Shown: positions 44,149 through 57,949, counted from the first letter of the stretch. The stretch is 64,000 bases of DNA from Podaxis mareebaensis (GCA_018524725.1 JAEUWP010000360.1:372001-436000), one strand, 5' to 3'. Translations and numbers: made by a program. Notes: generated from the letters alone by a model not told the origin.

Positions 44149-45926
44149 TCAGTCCACGATCACACTCCATTCGCTAGGGATAGCACCGGTTTGCCTGCCG
44201 GTCAACTCCTTCCAGATGGCCCTCGAGACGGGACCCATGCCATCCTCCCCTGTTGGAATAATAATGTCTTCCCCTAGGTAGCCGATCTTGTCGACAGGAC
44301 TGATCACAGCCGCGGTACCTAGGATGGTTTGTTGGACGGGACATGTCAGTCGGAGGGGGAGAGGGACAATACCTGCTCCGAAGAGTTCGACGAGCGATCC
44401 ATTCTTTGAGGCCGCTTGGACCTCTTTGATGGACACTGACCGTTCCGAAACCACCAACTTCTCGGGAAGGTTGAGCCGGTAGGCGCCTGAGGCATGATCA
44501 CGAGCAAGTGAGAGCACAGAGTCGCGCGTCACACCAGGTAGGATCATGCCATCAAGTGGTGGAGTCACAAGTTCATGAGCTGGTTAAAAGCGGCTTTGTC
44601 AATATTTATAGAATTTGATAATTCATTCCAACTCACTTCCATCTTCACGCTTGAACACGACGAACATGTTCATAGTTCCGACCTAGGTCGGATCTTAGCA
44701 GTTGCACGAGGTTTAAGCAAGAAAATCGATCACCTCAGTTAAGAGATGGTCCGGACCATGGAGCCACAAGTTTTGGGCGTAACCTAAGGCGGCTGCGGCT
44801 TTCTGGGGAAGTACACCGGGGGCATAGTTCAGTCCAAGTTTGAAGGCGCCGGTGCCTGTCAGAAGGATTCAGCGTGAACGCCATATGACCAGAAGCTGAT
44901 GCTACAAGGAGTACCTCCCGGGGCTGCACGGACGAATTCTGTAGTGCCATGAAGTGATACGGGTTTGAATCCCTTGGGGTAATAGGGTCCCACAGGGCTG
45001 CAAATAACGAAGAGGAGTGCTTCGTTGGGAGGGTTGACACCGATAGCTCTCTGCGTTCCGACTGCAGAACAAACGAGTGGAGGTGAGATTAGAACTTTCG
45101 ATGAAAACTGATCCTTACTCATGGTGGGTCGAATGTAGAGACTGTGGCCAGGCTCGGTGGGTATCCAATGCTTGTCCAGTCGGACCAGCTGTTTAATCAA
45201 CTCCAAGAGTGCTTCACCATTGAAGCCCTAGCAAAGGGTGAATGATGCAATTTGGAAAGTATAACTATGACACATACTGGAAGCGCGATGCGTTGTGCAC
45301 TGGTATTCATGCGCTTCATGTTCATATCGGGTCGGAACAGTGTCACTCGGCCACTGCCCTGTCGGTAGGCCTTCATGCCCTCGAAAATGGTCTGCGCATA
45401 GTGCAAAACACTCGAGCTAGGTTCTAATGATAGTGGACCATCTGTATATGGACAGTGAGATCAGATCTCAAGGTGTGAGGACGTGTGAATGACAGGTGAC
45501 TAACACGGTTCAATACGCGGCGTGCCCCAGCCAGACGCATGGGACCATGGAATCGTCAACATATGATCAGTCTGGGAATGAAAGGTGGGGGATCTCTTCG
45601 AGGGTGTTCAGGTGCGCGAGCTACTCACAAAGGTTTGGCCGAAGACGAGCTGAGAAGAGGGGGGCGGGGTTTTCGGGTTTGGGTTTCGAATAACCTCGAG
45701 ACGCGAAGGCTTCGAGCTATGAGTCAATATTTACTAAAGCTCATTGGGATGAACGCACGTCGATGTCCGGTAGCCCAGCATGATCGGTCGTAACAGGTAT
45801 ATCGAGGAGAGAACTTTTAAAGCGGAGTCCACTGGCATATGACGCACCCCAGGAAAGTCTCTGTCGAATCCCAACAGCGGAGGAAAGGCCGGTGGGTCCG
45901 CGTGCGAGACGAAGAGGAAGAGACAT
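44149..45926 (-). CDS. BAT1: Branched-chain-amino-acid aminotransferase, mitochondrial
   Basis: PLP enzyme that interconverts Leu/Ile/Val and their 2-oxo acids. ATG 45926 opens a basic presequence ([16 protein letters not shown]). Class IV aminotransferase marks follow: [42 protein letters not shown], and [20 protein letters not shown], with the PLP-binding Lys in GAFKLG. Next come [31 protein letters not shown] and the end EWSVIVD at TGA 44149-44151. Six or more introns. It is complete and intact. It is divergent from the giant coiled-coil gene with an 870-bp spacer. Confidence 0.95.
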
Positions 45927-46795
45927 GATCTGGGAGTATGGAATGGGGGAGGCGGCTGGGATATCTGGCCGGGTTTAGTCACTGAGTCAAATATCTTGCT
46001 CAGAGAGTGACATGTACGAGATGTGACCAGGCAGACGCGTTGGGGTCACACAGGGCAAACAAAGTCCTTCCGGAGCTTGGGAGCCGGGGATGAGAACAGT
46101 TTGTGGAGACAAGATAGAATATCGGGCGCATACATGCTTGTCTGGTTCAAAGATAATCCATTACTGACTCACTCCAGGACACTCGTGTTGCTTCCTGGGC
46201 ATTACTCGGCGTTTACACCTTGAAGGGGCTACAATACGACCGACTTTCCCCGATTTCTATCGGGCAAATGCCACATATTGTATGGATTACGAGGGATTAG
46301 GTGTGCGCTCTGCATAGCTTTGACAGACCTAGGTATTAGTAACTCATGACATGAGATTTGGCTCAAGTATGTTCCTATCTTTCATCTTCTATCCCATCGC
46401 ATTCAGTTCAGGGCGGAGTTGAAACCTCAAGCCAACGTCCGAAAGTGCAACAATGGCAGTCGGAGTGTGTGAGGGTCGAGAGAGGTGAGTACTTTGAGTA
46501 AAGAGTTGTGAGAATTTTGAGGGTCCATCATTCACTGGCACGTGGCAATGGATTTACTGCTAGTGCTTTTCGACTTTCTCTACTCTTCCAGCGCCGTGGC
46601 CAACGTCTGCTGACGTTTTTCTCCTCCCCCTGGTCTCTGTGCTCCCTGACGTCCGCCTCCTATACCCGAGGACACTTCCCCGACCTCCCTACCTTCCTAC
46701 CCCGGCTTCTACCTAACAACGGGGCTGGTTTCTCTTTCTCTCTCCGTCCTTCGCCACGACAGTTTATAGGTCCCTAGTTCTAATACCCTAACACG
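45927..46795. promoter_or_regulatory. Divergent intergenic region
   Basis: 869 bp between the aminotransferase start (minus) and the coiled-coil gene start (plus). The last 200 bp are pyrimidine-rich, typical of fungal promoters before a start. CCCTAAC lies 5 bp before the ATG at 46796. No gene seen. Confidence 0.5.
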
Positions 46796-49700
46796 ATGGC
46801 ACGACCGCAGGAGCACCTCCCGCGTCTCAATATACCTCCCTCCCTCAGCTCCCAGCAGCCAGTCGGAGGTCCTGGCATGTTTTCGCCAGCTCTCCCAACG
46901 GCGCTACAGCAAGGCTTTCACCCACCATTCCCCGTTCCCAACGCGATGCAGACGCCAATGCAGCCATTTTTCAACCCCCCTCCTCCCCACGCGCCAAATA
47001 GACCGACGCATCACCCGGGTTCAGCAAGCGTCGCGCATTTAGCCGCTGGTGGAATCCATCCCCCAAATGGTTTTCCCATGACCCCTGTCGGTGGTCACTT
47101 TTCTCGACCTTCGCTCATGTTGGCGCCTGGGCAACTTGCCCCCTTCCCACACCGAAATCGCAGGCAACCTAGTATTGGTGGGCCCCCGAAGGCGGTATTA
47201 GGTGGCCCTGCGCGTAAATTAAGCCCCATTCCTCCCGGGGCTTCCGTCAGTCCCGTGCCACCGGCCAAGGCGAAGAAAGTCATTGTGAATCTACCGAAGG
47301 AAACAATGGCGGGTGAGGGCGATGAGCCACCGACACGGCCATCATGGGCCAGAACGCCGATTCCCGCTCGTCCGGATGAAGATGAACAGAAGGTTGAGTC
47401 TGCTGAGCTTGCTACGCGTGAATCTTGGCCGCCGGATGGATGGAGGCATATGGTGCCTGAGGTTATAGACGTGTTCTTACCCGGAAAGGTGCGTTGCGGT
47501 ATCTTCATAGCCTCAAAGTTTATTAAAACCTTGCGGACAGGCGGCCTGGGATGAAATGAAGCAGCAAGTGATGGAAGAAAAATTGGAGAAGTTGGGTGTG
47601 GAGCGTGGTTCAGGTAGCAACGTCCCTCATATTTTTGCACCTCATGCACGGGCTGCTTCGGTAATTGTCTCCAACCCCGAAACGTGTTTACTTATCATTA
47701 ACTGTCCCACCAGGTTTCGAGTCCTGCCGACCCGCACATATTGTTGTACAAGTTAAATCAACTTCAACGGTCCAGAGAGGGATCTGCCCTGAACTCGCTC
47801 TCTGCCTCGCCTCAGCCACCTTTTGGTTTATCCCCCTCCCCTCATCGGTCTACCCCAACTTTTGCCGCTCCCAGACATGGTCACGCTATGTCGTTGGCAC
47901 ATCCACCCTCGTTCCTCAGATCTCCGTATGAAGAAGGTGCATCAACAAATCCCTTTGGCCATGATGCCATTCTGGGCAATGATCAGCCTCAGCCTGGCTC
48001 CCCGTATCTATTGGAAAATGCACCACCTGTCCAGGTCAAAACAAGCTTCAGTACTCCTGCTCCGCCGCCACCCTTGTCGGCTGTCCAACCACCGGAAGGA
48101 CGTCCTGATTTCATTCGAGGATTTGGTTTGGACATTCCAGAGGAAGAAGAACCGGAGGAAGAGGAGCAGGAAGAGGCTGCTAAGGAAGAGAGCAAGCATG
48201 ACGAGTCTGAAGCTGATGCCACGCAGGATATGGAACTCGATGAGGATGGCGAAAGAACGCATCGCAGTCACAGCCATCAGGCTTCGCCATTCCAGAGTAA
48301 ACATCATTCGAGGCATGTATCCACATTCTCCACACACCTTTCACTAGGTTCGCTCGGAGAAAACAACCTCGCTCCTTCAATATTGCAAGACATCACGCAG
48401 GACAGCATTGAGGGATCCGAGGACATTCACCACGAAAAGGAGCCTAGCCATGTTGCCACTGACGATGTTGATGCCGTTGGCGAGTGGACTGGAACGGACA
48501 CCTCTGATGGTGAGGAGGTAAGTGATCATTGATGGTGATGTCATCATCCTTCAACCTCCTGAATCCCTATTTATAGAGCATTGGCGAGTGGTCTAATCCT
48601 TCAGATGAAGAGAGGGCTCGCCGTGAACGAGTTGAGCGCCGGCTCCGTCGCCGTGCTGCAAAGCTGAATCTCGATAAGCCGAGGAGGATCCCCAACTTCC
48701 CTCGCCCGCCAGACAACACCTCTCGTGTCCGCTCCCTCAGCAAGGAAGACGATATCATATCCAACCCAAGCGACGAGAACCTCATGCTGGGGCATCAAGG
48801 ACGGTACCTCGGCATTGACCCCAACTACTTCTCGCCTGCTAGGTCGTCGCAGGTTCTCCCTCATTCACGGAGTGGCTCTGCCCCATACTCAGCACATGAC
48901 CCTGCCCAGGCACATTCCCGCACACCATCGGACAGGTTCGTCTATCCTGACACCCAGCATCAACAACACTCCTCCTTCGGCAAGCGGGACCTCAACCCTT
49001 TCGCAAAACCATTCGTTTTTGGTGCCCCCCTGGCATCGTCATCCCCTGTTAGAACCCCCAATGATTCACCCGCATCACACGCTCGTGTCTCTTCATTCGG
49101 TACTAAACCTCTCAACGTCTCTGCTCCCGAGTTCAAGCCTGGAGGTTTCACATTCCGCCCACCACCTGGCGTTCCACAAATGCCGGCAGCACCTCCAGAG
49201 TTCCCCAAACCCCTCCCACCTCCTCCCAGAGACAAAGAAGAAAGCTGGCCTTTCGTCACACAAGGTCGTGAGAAGAGACAACGGCGGGGATCGACTGCGT
49301 CAATGGAGGAAGGCGACAGCATGGTTTCGTTCAAGTTCCCTCGCGATGTGGACTCTCCTCGTGGTGCTATTAGGCGCTCTACATCATACTCTGGATCTCA
49401 TCAGCATAACCTTAATCCGTCTGCGGAACCCTTCACGTTTGCTGGGTTCTCTGCCGTGGCCCAGTTGCCCGTTGTCCCCTCTGCCGTTCCTCCTAATGAG
49501 TCCGAAGCTCCTGAGCAGCCTATCTCGCCAGAGGAGATCACGCTGCAGGGTGAGACGACTGTGAGGGGCGAGAAGGGTGAGGGGATGGAAGAGTATAGTG
49601 TGCATCCAAGCGCCAAGAAGAGGGCACCGATTCCGTTGGACTTCAAGAACCCTGCATCATCGAATAATACAGTCCCAGCAGGGTTGTTCAAGGCATTGGC

Positions 49701-52700
49701 GAATGAGGAGCGAACCAGGAGGACTGTGCGTTCAAGGCTCAGCTCTCGCGAAATCTACGACCACTTCCGCCGACCTTCAATGGACGATAACGATGTGCCC
49801 CAGATTGCGCATAGTCGTTCCCATGGAGGGTTGGGTGGGTCCAAGGATAAGGGCGGGTCAATCTCTGACGACGATGTCTTTGGTACTAGCCATCATCATT
49901 CTCGCCGTCGTTCATCGTTACCGGATAACTTGGCGGATATCTCCTCTGCCTCGCAAGACTCAGTTCCTCCCATGGATCTTACTAGTCGTATGGAACTGCA
50001 TCGTGTCGAGCATGTCGTCGGTGAAATGCTCGATGCTAAATTTGCTGAACTCCGTCGCGAGATTGCACAAAGTGCTAAGAAGAACGGACAAGCTCTTGAT
50101 CCATCGACAGAGGCGCAGATTGCAGACGTCATTTCGTTGTTCCGTACCCAGCTGCAAGAGTCTGCGACCAGGAGTTTGGAGGATACACAGATGGATGCTC
50201 GCGGTGAGATGGACTTCCAATTGATCAAGGATGTTGTCGAGGAGGGTCAGAAGGAATTGTTGACTGCCGTCAGGCACGAGTTGAGGGGTATTGCTGGTGG
50301 AAGTGGTGCTGAGAGTAGGCATGATCAGGATATCAAGAACATCGTGGAGGGCGTCGGGAATAGGGTCATTGGTGCAATTCGGGAAGCCATTTCGGATATG
50401 GCTGCGAGGCAGGAGGCCATTAGCCATGCTGCACCTGCTCGCGAACGGGATGCTCTCGTTGATAAGCTCGTTAATGTCCTCACGCCTATGCTTGCATCTC
50501 TACGGACGGAACCTCTGGACTACGACTTTTTGACGGCGCAGCTTACCCAGGCTGTGAAACCACACATCACTCAGTTGATTGACCTCGCCTCCGACAAGAG
50601 GGAGACTGCTGGGCTGATCGTCGAGAGCTTGTTGCCTCTTTTGCCTTCGATGAGGGAGCCTGCCATTGACACGGATGCGCTCACGTTGAAGTTGATCACG
50701 GAGGTTCGACGTGCGATTGCACCCATTGATGCGTTCGAAATCAAGGAGCAAGTAGCTGACTTGGTGGTCGAGAGGCTTGACTCGAGGCTGGCTGTGCGGG
50801 ACAAGGCGTTTAATGTGGAGACGATTGCGGCGAAGGTCAATGAATCATTGTCACAATTGCTGGAGCCCTCGCAGGTTGTTCCTAACAAGCTTGAGAGCTT
50901 GGTCGAGGCGCAGGATATCCTCAAGACCAAACAGGAAGAGTTGGGCGTTGGCGTGAAGAACATTACCGAGGTTATCGAGAAGCTGCCTGGCAAGTTCGAT
51001 ACGAATTTGGAGGGTGTTGTTGCCGGTCAGAAGGATGTACTTGCCAAGTTGGAGACTCTCGCTGCGTCGAAGAAGGATGAGGACGTCTTGGAGGTCAAGT
51101 CTTTGGTTGAGGCGTTGGCGGAGAGTCAGAAGGCCCTCGCTGATGACAGTGACAAGGCCCTTTCGTTGAACAACGACGTCTTAGCTAAGGTGCAAGCTCT
51201 TCCGGAAACTGTCACTGCTGCCACTGCTGCCCTCCAGACAACCTTGACTGACCTCATCAACTTGCGCAATTCGGCGGACAGGGAGATCGAGGACCTCCGC
51301 AAGGCTAATGCGGACTACCAAGTGCAGCTCGCCAAGGCTCGCGGTGCTCATGGTCAGGTCCGTGTCGAGAAGGATGTATTGAGTGAGAAACTCGCAGAGG
51401 TTGAGGCTGATCGTGAGCGCCTGCGTATGCAAGTCAAGGAGCTCGAGAAGGCATCAACGACGAAGGCCGCCGAGACAACTGCCCTTGGGGCCAGGAATGC
51501 AGAACTCGAAGAAGCGTTGTCGAAGGCTTTGTCTCGTCTGCAGGCCGCCGATGTTGCGAGCCAGGCGAGTACAGATCGCATCGCTGAGCTCGAGAAGTCC
51601 AATGAGGAGCTTGTGAACGCTAAAGGAACTCTAGAGTCGAAGGTAAGTATCTGCTCCATACCAATGCTCAGAAGGACTAATATTAATGTTTTTTTTATTG
51701 AAGATTGTAACGTTGGAGATGCAGGTGCAGTTTGCGGCCCGCGAGAAGGAGACGACTACGCATGCCCTCGAAGCCCTGCAGAAGCAGCATGACGAACTCC
51801 AGTCACAACAACGCCATTGGGACGACTTGCGCCAAGCCTCTGAGAAGATTGACCTGTTGACGAACCTCATTGGGCAGGCTGATAACGAGGAGTTACAGGA
51901 GCTTCGCCGCTACCGTGAACAAAGCAGGATGCTGGAAGTTGAACACAACAACTTGCAGAAACGCTTCAAAGATCTTGAGAATAAATTCATGGGAAGCGAG
52001 AGGAACGTTGCTACAGCAAGGCAGAACCTTGCCCAGGTTCAACAGAGGTCGACGGAGTGGGAGCGCCGTGCAAAGGAGGTTGAGGGACAACTAGAGGCAG
52101 TCCAGACCAAGCTGGATCAGGCTGAACAGACTCACGCACAACTGGATGCGGATTATTCGCTCGTCAAATTGCAACTTGAGGAACGCGAGGCAGAGGATCG
52201 TACGACCAAGGTGTGTATTTTCCATTAGCTGATTAGATGCATAGGCCGGAATTTCATTGTATCTGCAGGACCGCGAAGCCAAGTTGCGGGAGACCATCAC
52301 TGCGCTCGAGAACAAAGTTAGAACGATGCAAGTTGAGCTCGAGAAGAAGGCAACTGCTCCTGCTCCTGAACCTACTCCCGGCCCCAGCTATCGCAGCTCC
52401 GCGACCAATGGGTATGCTCATGCTCCTACTCGTCCCGATTCTCGCGCAAGCACGACCTATGATAACCGTTCGGCAACGCCTACAAGAAGATTCACCAGTT
52501 ATGCTGCATCGAGCACCGCTAGTACCACGCCACCTCAACCATCAGTTTGGGACTCGATACATGCACCTACCCGCGGGACTCCAGTCAAATATCCTAGTCT
52601 GAGCAGCGTCCATGCACCAACAGGACGATACCCTTCGAACATTGGACGAGGAATCCCAAAGACTACTACGTACCGATCGAACTTCGCTACTCCGAGACCA

Positions 52701-52766
52701 GCTTCTCCTGCGTTGAGTGTGGCTTCGGCTGCTCCAACGTTGCGCGAGGATGGTTGGTATGAGTAA
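46796..52766 (+). CDS. Very large coiled-coil protein of unknown function
   Basis: About 1,880 residues in six exons joined by clean GT...AG introns (near 47489-47541, 47661-47713, 48520-48577, 51643-51702 and 52211-52267). The N-terminal 350 residues are disordered, rich in Pro and containing a small folded-looking block (SWPPDGWRHMVPEVIDVFLP). A Glu-rich acidic patch near 48140-48250, an Arg-rich helix (EERARRERVERRLRRRAAKL) and more Pro/Ser linker follow. From about 49980 to 52350 the protein is nearly continuous amphipathic helix and coiled coil (HRVEHVVGEMLDAKFAELRR ... ELQELRRYREQSRMLEVEHN). The tail is Ser/Thr/Pro-rich with basic residues. No enzymatic motif, TM or signal peptide. The design suggests a scaffold or cytoskeletal linker, but I do not recognise the family. 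Confidence 0.85.
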
Positions 52767-53262
52767 ATGTCATTTCCTTTTCTCTTCTCAAAAAATCGAC
52801 TGTTTCTCTACAATCGACGTAATATTTCTTATTTGGTTTGATTTTCCTCTTTTTCGCCGCTTGTTTCATGGCACTATCTCTAAATTTTCTTGTGGAGCAT
52901 ATCATGGGTACACCTAATTCTCAATTTCAGTCATCCAGTCTCTCCTTCAATCTTCTTTATCGCTGCCTTCACGAACTTCGCTATTCCATATATGTCTTCC
53001 TCGTCTCCTCGAATACTTGTCATATCGTCTTGAACTTGTACATATACCCCTACTTCCATCCCAAATCCCTCATTTTGACCGTCACTATTTACATTGTACA
53101 CTCGGGAATAGATTGCAAAATAATATGGTGGATCTACATCTGAACGTAACTACACGAGAAGTATCAAAGAGTAAAGCACGACACATGAACACAATATGCG
53201 AAAGAAAACAAGCACCGATATATTGACACATGTAAGTAAATGAGGGGTGAAAGATAGAAGAA
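52767..53262. other. Convergent 3' region
   Basis: AT- and T-rich stretch between the coiled-coil stop and the OSBP stop, probably both 3' UTRs. There are no domains in the open frames. Confidence 0.5.
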
Positions 53263-55195
53263 TTAAGAGGCTGTAACTGCGCTAGAGGATTGCTTCGGAG
53301 GGAAAAGCCAGTCTTGGACGACCTGTGTGGCGGTCTTCGGATCAGATGGAAGTCTTAGTATCACAACACGTCAGCTAGTGAACAAAGAAGGATCGGGTGA
53401 ACGGGGAACTTACTCGATTTTTGGAACCCACCGTCCATCACGCTGTTCGAAGAACCTCTGAACATGCTTCTGGTTGTTTTCTTCCATCCTTCTTCGCTGC
53501 TCTCGTTGGGCATCTTCTACGGCCGACTTGGCTTCTGTCGCCTTTTCCATGTCTTTGGCGTTGATCGCTTGTGTGAGATTGTGCCATAGTCTAGATAGAT
53601 ACGAGGTTTCAGGATCAGTAGGAAGGAAAAGGGAATTGGGACCAAACCTCCTGGACTCATTCGGCTCCTGTTCCTCCTCAGGAGGTACCCATTTCGGACA
53701 TACGTTCTGGCCATCCTTTACTGCATCAAATAATACGCGTTTTTGGCCAGTCTGATATTAACAAAAATGACATGGTTCAAGTGAGATGAGAATTCAACAA
53801 GATAAAATGAGGTGAACTACACACCTTTGTGTTCTTGATCTCCATAACATGGCTCCATCTGCCCGTTATTTCCCCGATCTCATAAGAGTTGCGTCGCACT
53901 CGCCCAGCAATTGCATTGTACGTGCCCGAAAAGAAGCCCTGAATCGTGGTATGACGTCAGATGCCAGATATGCGATCTGGCAGGAGGTGCGCGTGGCGTA
54001 CCTTGGTCTTGAAGTCCAGATCGCAGAATAGATTATGCTTCTCGTTTTTGGCCATACACGTATCCCCCAGCTCCAACACCATCTTCCCGAACAGAATGCC
54101 GCGGGCGTACATGTTGGGCATGGTCACGATATACTCTGAACCGATGTCATGAGCAGATCATTCAAAATCGGGAACAAAGAGGAAAATGGAGAGCATACCA
54201 CCGTCTTCCGGTCTTCCGAGCAGTGATACGCGATTCTCGCCTTCCATTGTCGTTGATACACTATTGCCGAGGAATTTTGACTTGGGGCGCAATTCGCCGA
54301 GGATGCTGACGTGGTTTTCGGGGGAAATATAGAAGAAGGCGGAGACGGGCGGATGATGAGAGACTGTGAGCGTGGTGAGATAGTGTTAGTGATGGTAGTT
54401 GCTCAAATGCAGTGCAAGGAACGTGGCGCGTGCGAGGTTTTGACGACTTGGGTCCCTGGCTTACCTTGCTCAGCAATGTAGAAACCTTGGGTGCCATCCC
54501 CGTAGTTGTAGCGACAACGGAAGAATTCGCCCAGGACTGGATTGTAACTGTATACGCCATGGACATGAGCCTTGGATATGTGTTGGATGAGATTATTTGG
54601 AGAGGCACGCACGGCTTCTTTACACCCTTGGGCTTGATGTGCCACCCTGCGAGATAGTACTGGAGGACCCGGATGAAGCGTTCCTCGGGATCGTTGCACT
54701 TTTCGGCTCTGACGAGACAACGATTGAGCGTAAGTATGAGAGTGTATTTGCCTAGCGGTTGAGGAAGAAGCAGACGCACCCGAAAAGAAGATCTGGATGA
54801 GACATAAAGTCTGTGATTCGCTCGAGCATACTCCGTGGCTCGAGGACGAATGTCGGGAAAGTCACGCGGGAGAGATCCATGCCGACTCTGCTCGAGGCGA
54901 AAGCGTAGAGATGCGAGATCGTCAGTTTGTTGTTATGTATTGGAGACTAGGGAAGGATGGACGTGCCGAAGTTGGGAGATTAAGGAGGTGATTATGGATC
55001 CTTCATTCTCGTCTCTGGATCGTGTTTATCAGCGAGGGGATGGGAGGATGGGGGAGAGACGTACAGGATGGAGGTGTCGTCCGGCTCGGTGTCTGAGGGA
55101 GGTTTATCCTCGCCGTCCCTGTTATTGTCGACGGAGGAGCGTGGCTTTACCGCGCGAGAGAAGGTAGAGGCAGTTGAAGAGAAGAGACCCATCAT
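53263..55195 (-). CDS. Oxysterol-binding-protein-related lipid transfer protein (Osh type)
   Basis: Lipid exchange protein of the ORP/Osh family, moving sterol or phosphatidylserine against PI4P at membrane contacts. It starts MMGLFSSTASTFSRAV at 55195 with a short disordered N-terminus and no PH domain or ankyrin repeats, like Osh6/Osh7. The ligand-binding domain has DLSRVTFPTFVLEPRSMLER, HIKPKGVKKPYNPVLGEFF and the family fingerprint EQVSHHPPVSAFFYIS (split by introns). It continues with KSKFLGNSVS, EYIVTMPNMYARGILFG, FKTKGFFSGTYNAIAGRV, WVPPEEEQEPNESRRLW and a Glu/Arg-rich helix. The end WLFPPKQSSSAVTAS precedes TAA 53263-53265. All key residues for PI4P binding (HH, K-x-x-NPVLGE) are present. 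Confidence 0.93.
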
Positions 55196-55368
55196 GTTGG
55201 GTAGTGGAGGAGATGGTGGGTGGGATATAAGGGCGGATGAGAGAGCGATCTGGAGGATGATGGACCCTTGGAATTGATGTCATGCCCCTCCGCGTGATCT
55301 CTCCCACCAATACAGAAATCATATGTATCATCACATCTACTCTACAAGTCTCATTTGAGCATCTACTC

Positions 55369-57949
55369 TCAGAATACTATCTTTGTAGGCCCAGTCGGTG
55401 CAGCTATGTCGTCCCGGTAGAATGCACCGTACACACTGTGCTCCTTCTTCTTGATTGTCATCGGGAACTTTTTCAGCCCCTCGTAGTCAAATCCACCTTC
55501 CCGCAGCACCTTGGCAAACTCCCCTGCCAACGACCGTTCGTGGTTGTCTCCTGTGAAAAACGTGATCGATTTGCCGCTCTTTCCTCCCCGTCCTACAACA
55601 ATACACCCATCACCCATCAGCCACAGCCTCATTAATTCATACAAGACCTGAGACCTCCACTCACCAGTTCGTCCAATTCGGTGGATATAGTCCTCGATCG
55701 TCAATGGGAAGGTATAATTGATCACTACGCTCACATTGGGAATATCCAGCCCCCTTGCTGCGACATCCGTAGCCACCATGAGATTCGTGCTCCCATTTTT
55801 GAAGCTCTCGAGCATCTCCATTCGAGCGTTTTGGGACATATCTCCGTGAAGTGCGCAGACAGCATAGCCCTGGCGTTGAAGCATCTGTTCCACCCTTGAT
55901 GCTTCCTTCTTATACAACGCGAAGATTAGGATCCGGGATTCGGTCGAGCCGGCCTTGGCCGTCTTTTTATGTGACTGGGCGCGAAGTGCTGCCAGTAGCC
56001 GTTGGCTGCGAGGAACGGAAATGGGGATTAGGAGGTGATATACGCAAAGGGTTTTTTGGCGAACGTTTGCATTATTTTTACTTACTCTTTTGATCGAGCA
56101 TCGTCGAAGACCTCGACTATCTGCTCAACACGGCTGTTTGCTGTTAGATCATCACTTCCGACTGTCACCCGAATGGGATTACGTTGAAAAGTGCTCGCCA
56201 AGCGGCGCACAGCTTCTGGCCATGTAGCGCTGACTGTATAATCGCAATTAAGGAATCAGCTCCCTTACGTTCTCGGTGATAGGGGGAGGGAAGGGGGGAC
56301 TCACACATCATTGTCTGGCGCTCCGCCATCGGTTTTGTACTCGAGATGATATTCCTGATATCATTCTCGAAGCCCTTGTCTAACATTCGATCCGCTTCGT
56401 CCAGCACGAGGTATTCGACCCTACAAGTCGGTAATCCACGTTAGCCCTTTTATTCACCGAGCCGGCGGAAAACCTCTAGTTCGCGTAGGGAACGTACCCG
56501 CTCAGATCACAAGCCCCTTCTTGCATCAGATCTAGTATCCGCCCTGGGGTACCGACGACGATTCTCGTAACCATGCCATCTTTCGCTTTGCTCGCGTTCT
56601 TGAGCATCTTGATCTGAGGGTCTTTCGGTACACCGCCAAAAACGGCAACACTGGCGATACCAAAGGGTTTTCCGAGCGCGGAGAGGGTATCATGGGTTTG
56701 AATTGCGAGTTCACGGGTTGGTGCGACGACTAGCACGGAGACCGTTGACTGCTTTTTGGATTTGGGTGGTGATTGGATGAGACGGGAAAGTGCGGGAATG
56801 CCGAACGCTAGGGTCTTACCGCTGGTATAGGATTGTCGTCAATTCAACCTGTTTTTCTGATAAGACAAAGGACCTTACCTGCCGGTCTCAGCGATTCCAA
56901 CGACGTCCCGTCCTTCTAGTGCTGGCGGCCATGTACAAGCTTGGATTGGCGAAGGCTCTTTGAAGTTGGCAAAGGCAACCCGGAGACCGTCAGGAATGCT
57001 GAGCTGGTCAAATGTGATGACGGGTGTAAAGGGTGGTACATCATCAGGTGTTGTGATCGTGATGTTATGTTTCGTGAGGAAAGCTTTTGCCTCGGCTTCG
57101 GAAGGCGGAGATGTAGTGGTGGGCGTAGGGGAAATTACAACGGACTGGGGGCCGGAGGCTGGTGTGGATGGTTCGGAGGACTCGAGTTTCCGTTTCTTTT
57201 TATCTTTCTTCTCTTTCTTCTTCGCTTTTGAGGACTCGTCGGCCTCTAGCGACGGTTCCTGCGAGATTCCCGACTCTTGCTTTTTCTGATCGGTGGATAC
57301 GATGTCTACCTCACATAGTAAGCATGTTGTGACCTGGTGAGAAATAGAAAGGACACGCACCTTCGCCTCGGATATTCTCCTCGGTGTTCTTCTTCTTTTT
57401 CTTCTTCTCCTGTTCTACTCCGTTAGTAACTACGACCCCAAGTTTAGCTTCTGGTAACCAGGGACAACAGTGTTCAATCTCACTAGGTTCGGCCGATTCA
57501 TCCTGCTCACTACGCTTCCTTTTCTTGTGTTTCTTAGAGGCTGTTTGAGCTGTTGAATATCATTTATTATTGAAATTATTGAATACGTTGACAGGACAAC
57601 TATACACACGTTCAAAGTCCACCTGCATAGCATCCTCTTCAGCAACAGCAGGAGTAGCAGATCCCGAAGAGGCTTCTTTCTCCTTCCGTTCTTTCTTCTT
57701 CCTTTTCTTTTCCTCCTTACGTTTCGCCTTTTCGTCTTGGCTTTCTACAGTGCCATCCCCTAGAATATTCAAGAGCCACTTCCATGAGATATGTATCAAC
57801 AACGCACCTTCGGCCGGCGGAGTAACTATACCAGGGTTCGAATGCGCAGTTTCAGCAGGATCAACCTCTTTGCCCTTCAGTTTCGACTTGGATTTCGACC
57901 TTTTTGGCTTCTTTTCACTGGCTTTAGTATCAACAACGTCGTGAGACAT
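55369..57949 (-). CDS. DBP3: DEAD-box ATP-dependent RNA helicase DBP3
   Basis: Nucleolar helicase for 27S pre-rRNA processing and 60S assembly. The start [20 protein letters not shown] at 57949 leads a long Lys/Glu-rich N-terminal extension ([20 protein letters not shown]), spread over small exons, characteristic of Dbp3. Core motifs in order are the Q motif [13 protein letters not shown], Walker A AETGSGKT (split by an intron inside the motif), Ia PTRELA, Ib TPGR, II DEAD in [15 protein letters not shown] in [20 protein letters not shown] and VI HRIGRTG. The C-terminus with [15 protein letters not shown] matches Dbp3 rather than Dbp2. Stop 55369-55371. With Urb2 it is the second large-subunit assembly factor in the window. 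Confidence 0.93.

Noticed and set aside
47095..47649. 184-codon minus-strand frame
   Set aside because: Antisense to the Pro-rich first exon of the coiled-coil gene; no domain.
48725..49564. 279-codon plus-strand frame
   Set aside because: Alternative frame of the long coiled-coil exon; His/Ser-rich shadow of Pro/Ser codons.
49577..50224. 215-codon plus-strand frame
   Set aside because: Overlaps the real frame of the same exon; composition random.
57801..57850. GGTTCGAAT word like a tRNA T-loop
   Set aside because: Lies inside the N-terminal coding region of DBP3, with no acceptor stem or anticodon arm around it.
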